Origin: Metallyticus violacea | Lineage: Eukaryota > Arthropoda > Insecta > Mantodea > Metallyticidae | Direction of reading: 5' to 3' | Assembly: GCA_030762175.1 (NCBI GenBank) | Contig: CM060842.1 | Location: 69,453,501-69,517,500, forward strand | DNA length: 64,000 nucleotides | Shown: piece after piece, positions 58,215 to 64,000 of the stretch | Position numbering within the stretch: the first letter of the stretch is position 1 | How the letters are laid out: each line of letters starts with the position of its first letter | Notes under the pieces: generated by a model | What the model was told of the DNA's origin: nothing | Databases searched by the model: none | What the model saw: only the letters and a program-made list of their open reading frames with translations | Made by a program: the position numbers and the translations under genes

Positions 58215-60260
58215 CTATATTCTCGAGGTACATTGGAATATTCAGACGAATCATTATTTTATCACTGATACAATCCGATTTTGAATCGACAGACCCTGCT
58301 TGCACCAGAAATTTCTGAATGCTTATGCACGGAATTGCTTTTTCTTGCATGAAAATGCATCTAATAACATATATACTAAGTTTCCCTATTGTTTTGGCGG
58401 AATGATTTGCGAGCGTGATGCTCCAGGCATTTGTTTCTCGCAAATGGCAAATATTGACATTTTCAATTATCTTGGCGCCATGAACTAAAACTTTTGGACA
58501 GCAGAAGGTCACAATAATAATTAAACTAGCAGTTTCTAATGCTTATCGTTGAAATGCTTATGTTTTATAGAAAAGTCACCGATCATGACTTGAAGAATGA
58601 AACCAAACGTTTTAATAAACTCTCACTTCTACCTATCAGATGAAAACCATAAGCAATATTCCCATCATGTGAAAGACCACAGCCAGTTTTTGTTTTATGA
58701 ACATTGAAGGCAATTGGAAATTCCAACTATAGATTTTGTCCTGACTTAAATAAGTTAAGGTCCGTTGAACTCTTAATCTCATTATTTAAAGAGAATTCTT
58801 GTAGCATTTTTACACTTAAAGAAATGAACATATCTTTCATTCTGTGGCTTTCTTCCATCTTATATTTGAGAAATTAAGTTTGATATCGTTTTAGCCGGTT
58901 TATATCCTAATGAGAAGCTTCGTGAAGACATTTAGTTCTTAAAACCTAAGAATAGAAATTTATTTCTCCCCCACACTTAATTCAGAAGACTGAAAAGTTC
59001 CGCCATGGACCTGATGAAACATTTTTGTAAGTTCACAAAAAATTAGAAATACATTTTGTATGCACCCTAACGCTTATAAATTAAATTAAAAATTAGATTA
59101 TCTACATAAACATCCAAAATATGTATCCGAGAAGACCACACTCCACCTGCATTTACCTTCAAGCAGTTAAGAGCCTAAAGAATGAAACAACAGCCTGTCA
59201 GACATCTGCGAATAAATTACTAATTTCAAATACTTGGAATAGATGAAGGGAAACTTTGACTAAAGTTTTAATTTCCATCCACTGCGTGTAGCTAATAAAT
59301 TTGTGAATCGAGGAGTAGCAGCAAATTGCGCTCTCTTCATTGTATGCCTTACGTTCAATGAAGATTTCAAGGGAACTCGGACAAAACGCATTTAAATGAA
59401 GTATCATGATTTTGACAATACCGTTAAGTTTATATCAGTTCAAATCAATCCGATTTAGGCATGCGTTCTCGCGATTGCATCTCGTTCGAGTCGCCAACGA
59501 GATATTCTTTTCACTTCGGATTCAACACCTGTGTTCATTACGAGTCATCGATGCTCTTAGTGGGAAACTAGTTTTTGTCTGCATCATTTTACCCACGAGG
59601 ATGCTACTAGTTCCTGTAAATTTCCTTATTGTAACAAATATATCTTTAAATTCCAATGTGGTTAGTGTAAATGAGCAGCTGTAATCCTCATTGTTGCGAA
59701 ATCTCCCTCTATGATGAAAATAATTATTCAAATGTTGAATAAATGAATAAGAAAATTCCCTCTTAAGAATCAATTTGCATACCAAACAAGGCATGAAGAA
59801 AGGTGGTGATAAAGTTCCTTCAATGTCTATATGTGTGAAGTTATACATTATAGTTTTTCCACTGAAATTTATCGTCTGATCACATTTCAAAAGCAGAACA
59901 TAAGATGCAACATAATGTAAGAAATGCGTACATACGTAACACATTTTACCAAAGTTATAAAGCTTTAATTTTCATATGTCAAAGCAAATGGCTTAACATA
60001 TAATGATAGCAATGTCTACAGCTTGGAAATGTTATCAGCATGTGTGATATGCATAAGCCTAATAAGGGAAACTTTGACGTTCATTTTTCGCTAAATAGCA
60101 TCCTTAGAGTACAGCTACACTTTAATATTTACAAGTTTCTCGTGCAATAGTCAAGCGAGAATAGTGTGTTATTTTAACGTTGTAATATCTTCCTCCAGCT
60201 GCTGACGTTCTGAATGAGTAGTTTTGATGTCGGCAACCTCGCATGACTGGGTTACAAGCT
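58215..60260. other. No gene seen
   Basis: Frames at 58195-58512, 59406-59684 (plus) and 59522-59944 (minus) contain no recognisable domain. No mobile-element ends recognised. Confidence 0.4.
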
Positions 60261-60905
60261 AATTACGAGGGCAAATCAAAAAGTAAGTTTCCTTTTTAAT
60301 TAAAAATAAAATACGCACAACTCTCTGTGCCTTGTATGCCCACTAGTTTGTAAAGACACTAGTCTGTGCAAGCTACAAAAACCCAGTAAATGTAACAAAA
60401 TGGTAAGGATATTGGGTGATTTTCTATGTACAGAAAATACGGAACCTGTAAGCATCCACCTGTATATTGTAACTGTATAGAAAACTGATACGTTTTCCAT
60501 CCAATAGGTAATACTTTTTCGAACGAAGGGCTTGTTGGACAATTAATATTAACACTAGCAGTTCTCCTCCATTGAGATTTATCTCTTTGGAGTGCTTAAA
60601 ATTTTTTCTTTGGGGTAGACAATTTTGACTTGTCAAAGATGAAGTGTAGAAATGGTTCAATGCGCAGGACGTCAGTTTCTGTTGCATAGGCCTGAAACCA
60701 TTCGTTTTAAGTTATGACAAATGCTTGAATAACTTTGGTTTTGTGTGAAGAAATGAAGAAATAAAGAAATAGTGTTGAAATAAGTGTATGTTCTTTGGGT
60801 TGGATTGTTAGTGCTGAGGAGGACGTTTAAATACTTCTCCATTGCTCGAGTGCTGGCCGTCATTTCCTAAGCATTCCATGAAGAAATTTCTAGGATGAAG
60901 GAATA

Positions 60906-61145
60906 GTGAGGGCGAATCCGGACAAACAAAATCCAGGGGCGGCAAGGCACGAACACAGCCGTGATCCCAAAAATGTTTCCATAGTACGCTCCGACGCAGG
61001 CGGAGCTCCTATTCAAGTAGTTCGAGCCCCTAAGAACACCCAATTCCATACCAGACACCGGGGCAGAAATCTTTACAAAGTGCAAGCCATCGTCACAAAG
61101 CACACAACATCTCGCCTAATACTTCCGACCACCTGCATGAAATGA
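60906..61145 (+). other. Unrecognised 79-codon open frame upstream of the LTR-like block
   Basis: The frame is basic and locally G+C-rich, with NPDKQNPGAARHEHSRDPKN and LYKVQAIVTKHTTSRLILPT. It stops at 61143-61145, about 125 bp before the LTR-like block. The position would fit the end of a retrotransposon internal region, but no gag, pol or integrase signature was recognised. No ATG-proximal context supports a host gene. It may be chance. Confidence 0.25.
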
Positions 61146-61270
61146 GATCGTGGAAAACACGTGGAAAGGAAATGTTATAACGTATACCTTTGCATTATAA
61201 ATTACTAAATTAATATATTTTGGGGACAGTTATTATTTCATTTGGATAAATATTCTTTAACGGAAGTTAA

Positions 61271-61852
61271 TGTTGCTGGTTCAGAAAGCGCAAAGATATT
61301 GCAGGAAACAGGTGGTTAACCAGTTCCTATGGCAATCCCTAAGGATTTTACCATGACATCAACGTCCGCCTAGTAACAAAGTCATGTGAACTTAGAGCTG
61401 CTTTGCGTCATTAGGAAGATTCTAGAATACCTACTCACTCTTCTGTCATTGATTGGTAAGGCCAACATTACAATATAAATACTCCTCCCCTAGGCAAGTA
61501 TACTCTATATAAACTGCTGCAGAGCTCATTCACACGAATTCTCTGACTCTCCGGTACGCTCTCGCCGCTGGATCTTGTCTTTAGTGGACTGCTTCTATCA
61601 GCTCCGGTTGTGCGACGTAACCCTGCCTCTTTCCTGCAACGGACGGCATATCCCCAAGAGGTAAGAACTCCGTATGGGAAGACCTGTATTGACATCACAG
61701 AGTACTTAACTTGTGGACTCAACACCCCTGGGTATGTGATGTAACTAAGTATAGTATATGTAGTTAATAGACAGATTAGCCAAGCGAGTTAATTGTTTTA
61801 CATCCAACCTCTCACCACTACTCACCCCCAAGTCGCAACGTTAGTCGTGACA
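61271..61852 (+). mobile_element. LTR-like block (possible solo LTR)
   Basis: Begins TGTTGCTGG and ends GTCGTGACA (TG...CA termini). It has a TATA-like tataaat at 61474-61480 and tatataaa at 61507-61514, followed by a C/T-rich leader-like stretch with insect initiator-like 'tcattc'. Base composition differs from the flanks. No identical 4-6 bp target duplication is visible at the chosen ends, and no second LTR lies in the window, so this is a candidate only. Confidence 0.35.
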
Positions 61853-61984
61853 ATATTTATCCCAGCATTCGCCTAAGCGACCAGGGGAAACCCCATGAGC
61901 AAAACCGCTCATTAACATTGCTCCCGTTAGTTCACTTATAAAAAATTAGGGAAACTTACTTTTTGACTTACCCTTGCACGGAGA

Positions 61985-63230
61985 ATTCGAGCGAGCGGGA
62001 GGAAGCCGCGTAGCAGGAAATAAACTTACGTTTACACTTACCCTTGTACGGAGAGTTCTATTTATCTTTCTCGGATCAACCGTGACACGAACTTTCTGCA
62101 TATAACAGCTCTTCAGAGACATTTCATAAGGAAGAAACAATCCACAAAATGGAAATAAATTTGATTTTTGCTAACCAAGGAAAGACAATATTACTTTCAG
62201 CTGCTATTATTCACCATTTTCTAATGCATCCTTCCTGCTTGAAAATTTACTGCAGTGATTATGAAAGTTGAAATGTCAGTACTTTAATTTATTATTATTA
62301 TTATTCTTGATGTTGTTAATGATTATATTAGAATAATCCGGTTAAAAGCATTTATATTATGACTGCAAAATACTGTTCAAGAAAAGACCCACATCTGCTC
62401 GCAATGGGCATATTTTTCACTTGAAAAATGCTGACGCAATCATTATGATTTCAATCTCCCTTCCTGCCACTAAAGCGGACCGAGAAAGTACGGAAAACAC
62501 ACACATTCGTGTGCTGCCCTCTTCAAACAGATAATAAAGCCAAGAGAGGGGCCAGCATTGTGATTGAATACGCGATGATACCAGATATCAGTCACCAGTC
62601 GACCAAATTTTGTTACAGAGCTCTCCAAATATATCTGCGGGCTCCCGTAGGGACGGTTTGGAATGAGGTATTTCGTTAGTCTGGTCTGTCAACTTCCGAA
62701 AAGTGCGCCTCTTTGATTAGAGCCCTCGGATATATTCCTACATCCGTAACATTTAATACGTGTAATTGCTAGAGTTCAAAAATCTTTTTTTGTTTAATGT
62801 AATTTACCAAGCTTATTTCGTTCATGATATGAGCTGCCCAAGTAGATTGTTGCTCAATGTGTTGAATAAATTATTCAATAAATGTACTGTAACAATGATA
62901 AAGCTAATAATAAATTAATAAAGAAGCATATTCTTCAACAGATCCCAAAGGCTATGAACAATTACAAACGAATTTTTACAGGTAAACATTGATTCATAAA
63001 CATTTCATAAACGAAAATAATTCTTCTATAAGTATTCCTCGAGGCACTTAGCAAGTTAAATTAAAACAAACTTCCAAACAGTTTTACACCTATACCATTA
63101 GCTGCAATAGTCAAGCTTTTTATTCGCTTTGGCATTTAAAGAAACACTGTACATAACGACGTTTTTGATAGATGCAGCAAGCACGTAATCAGAATGCATA
63201 CGTCTGATCATAAAAAAAAGAGTTCAAAGA
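61985..63230. other. No gene seen
   Basis: Less AT-rich at 62460-62740 without recognisable content, otherwise AT-rich. A short ATT tract lies near 62288-62304. Confidence 0.4.
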
Positions 63231-63235
63231 ACCAA

Positions 63236-63292
<57 letters not shown>
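63236..63292. repeat. (AAT)19 microsatellite
   Basis: An uninterrupted AAT tract of about 57 bp. Confidence 0.95.
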
Positions 63293-63539
63293 TGAATATT
63301 TTATATGAAATAAACATAATACGAAAGCGGATTGATAAGTCTGGTAAATTTAAACGAAATGACGGAAATTGTTAAGGGTCATTTCTGAGGGTAAGCGTGA
63401 TTCTTACACGGTATAGTTCAATGTTGAAACAAATGCAACACCAAGTTTTTTGTTGGAAGCTATCTTAAGTGATCGTTTCGTAAAAATGGATAAAGACTAG
63501 TATTGAGCAGTGACAAAACAGATTTATTTAAAAAAAAAG

Positions 63540-64000
63540 TGGATTGCAGCTCTGGATAAATGAAATTAAACGTGGCCCTGCTGCATGTTCCACACGCCTG
63601 ATTGAGTTTCTTCTCGAGAAATGGTCGATAAAACTATAGAAGTTCGTCGCATTAGATTTATGGGATCATATTAAGGGGTACAAAATATCCTGCATGAAGT
63701 TCTGAAGAAGCCGAGTGCACGATGGTTGCCGTTTTTGCTAACTCCAGACCAAAAACGCTTGAGGAAGGACATTTCAAAATCGTGTTTGGAAAAGTTGCAG
63801 CATAATCCGAATGACTTCTGGCTTCGTTGGTGACTGTAGAGGAAACTTGCATCCACCACTAGACCCCGCAGATAAAACGGCAGTCAAAATAGTGAGTTGG
63901 CGAAGGTGAAAGTGCGCCGAAAAAACTTAAAACTGTTTTATCGGCGGGATAAGTGGTGGCATCATTTTGGGACTCTTCAGAGTGTCGTCATGTTTGACAA
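63540..64000 (+). pseudogene. Mariner transposase pseudogene running off the window end
   Basis: From about 63675 the plus strand reads, across two frameshifts, QNILHEVLKKPSARWLPFLL, then LTPDQKRLRKDISKSCLEKL and NPNDFWLR (to about 63829). It then reads VTVEETCIHH (63830-63859). This is the mariner order 'I-L-H-E-x-L-x-x-x-K-x-x-A-R-W-V-P-x-x-L-T-x-x-Q-K', 'F-L-x-x-x-V-T-x-D-E-T-W-I-H-H'. The first catalytic aspartate is glutamate and the following Trp is Cys. Text to 64000 continues as the 'K-x-Q-S-x-x-W' and 'GVxxxF-x-D' region in broken frames. The rest of the gene and the 3' TIR lie outside the window. Minus-strand frames over the same bases are shadows. Confidence 0.75.

Larger units (their letters stand above)
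60264..61978. mobile_element. Mariner-type TIR pair enclosing an LTR-like insertion
   Basis: The left end reads tacgagggcaaatcaaaaag followed by taagtttcc (60264-60292). The right end, reversed, contains caagggtaagtcaaaaagta followed by agtttccc (to 61978). These resemble mariner TIRs. The spacing of 1.7 kb would shrink to about 1.1 kb without the 582-bp LTR-like block at 61271-61852. No transposase motif was read inside. A diverged duplicate of the right end ('cttacccttgtacggagag') occurs at about 62042-62060. Confidence 0.5.

Noticed and set aside
1..64000. CRISPR array, bacterial operon, phage or mitochondrial insertion
   Set aside because: No spaced identical direct repeats, ribosome-binding-site-led dense genes, phage modules or mitochondrial gene sequence were seen; the composition is eukaryotic repeat-rich DNA.

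Overview
This window looks like non-coding, repeat-rich insect nuclear DNA. It is about two-thirds A+T, has no long open reading frame, is full of microsatellites, and is littered with decayed Tc1/mariner-type and hAT-type DNA transposons, non-LTR retrotransposon tails and tRNA-headed SINEs. A short run of CCTAA units (the insect telomere motif is TTAGG) fits the same picture. The mix suggests a large insect genome, possibly polyneopteran (cockroach, termite, orthopteran or stick insect), but the species-level guess is weak. No intact host gene was found. The only host-like coding traces are a THAP-type zinc-finger fragment (about 41710-41915, minus) and a short nearby open segment (41354-41520, minus).

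Layout. 0-7.7 kb: a short TIR transposon remnant inserted into one copy of a local duplication, a hAT transposase fragment, a LINE tail and a mariner fragment. 8-15 kb: four copies of the main SINE family (SINE-A), an unclassified dispersed repeat that recurs at 57 kb, and a 634-bp element with ~120-bp inverted repeats and the 3' end of a transposase gene. 15-25 kb: two broken mariner transposases, a LINE tail, small tandem duplications and an AT microsatellite. 25-32 kb: a LINE tail, a 1.7-kb degraded transposon with recognisable TIRs, and a LINE reverse-transcriptase remnant. 32-42 kb: a hAT remnant, a transposase fragment related to a sequence at 53 kb, further SINEs, a tRNA-like sequence and the THAP fragment. 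42-50.5 kb: a DD41D-type transposon with TIRs (44591-46063), a LINE tail and a compact element whose catalytic core is deleted (49562-50315). 52-64 kb: a SINE with clean target-site duplications, a 306-bp CATA array, a nested structure with an LTR-like block inside a mariner-TIR pair (60264-61978), and a mariner transposase running off the window end.

The elements do not form a pathway. The region is a layered graveyard: many unrelated mobile families, mostly inactivated by stops, frameshifts, deletions and lost catalytic residues. The most recent-looking insertions are two SINE-A copies with perfect 12-bp and 11-bp target-site duplications. Nothing seen amounts to a new biological system. 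The best leads are the nested insertions, the core-deleted transposon, the THAP fragment and two unclassified repeat families. All family assignments come from reading motifs by eye; no database search was possible.
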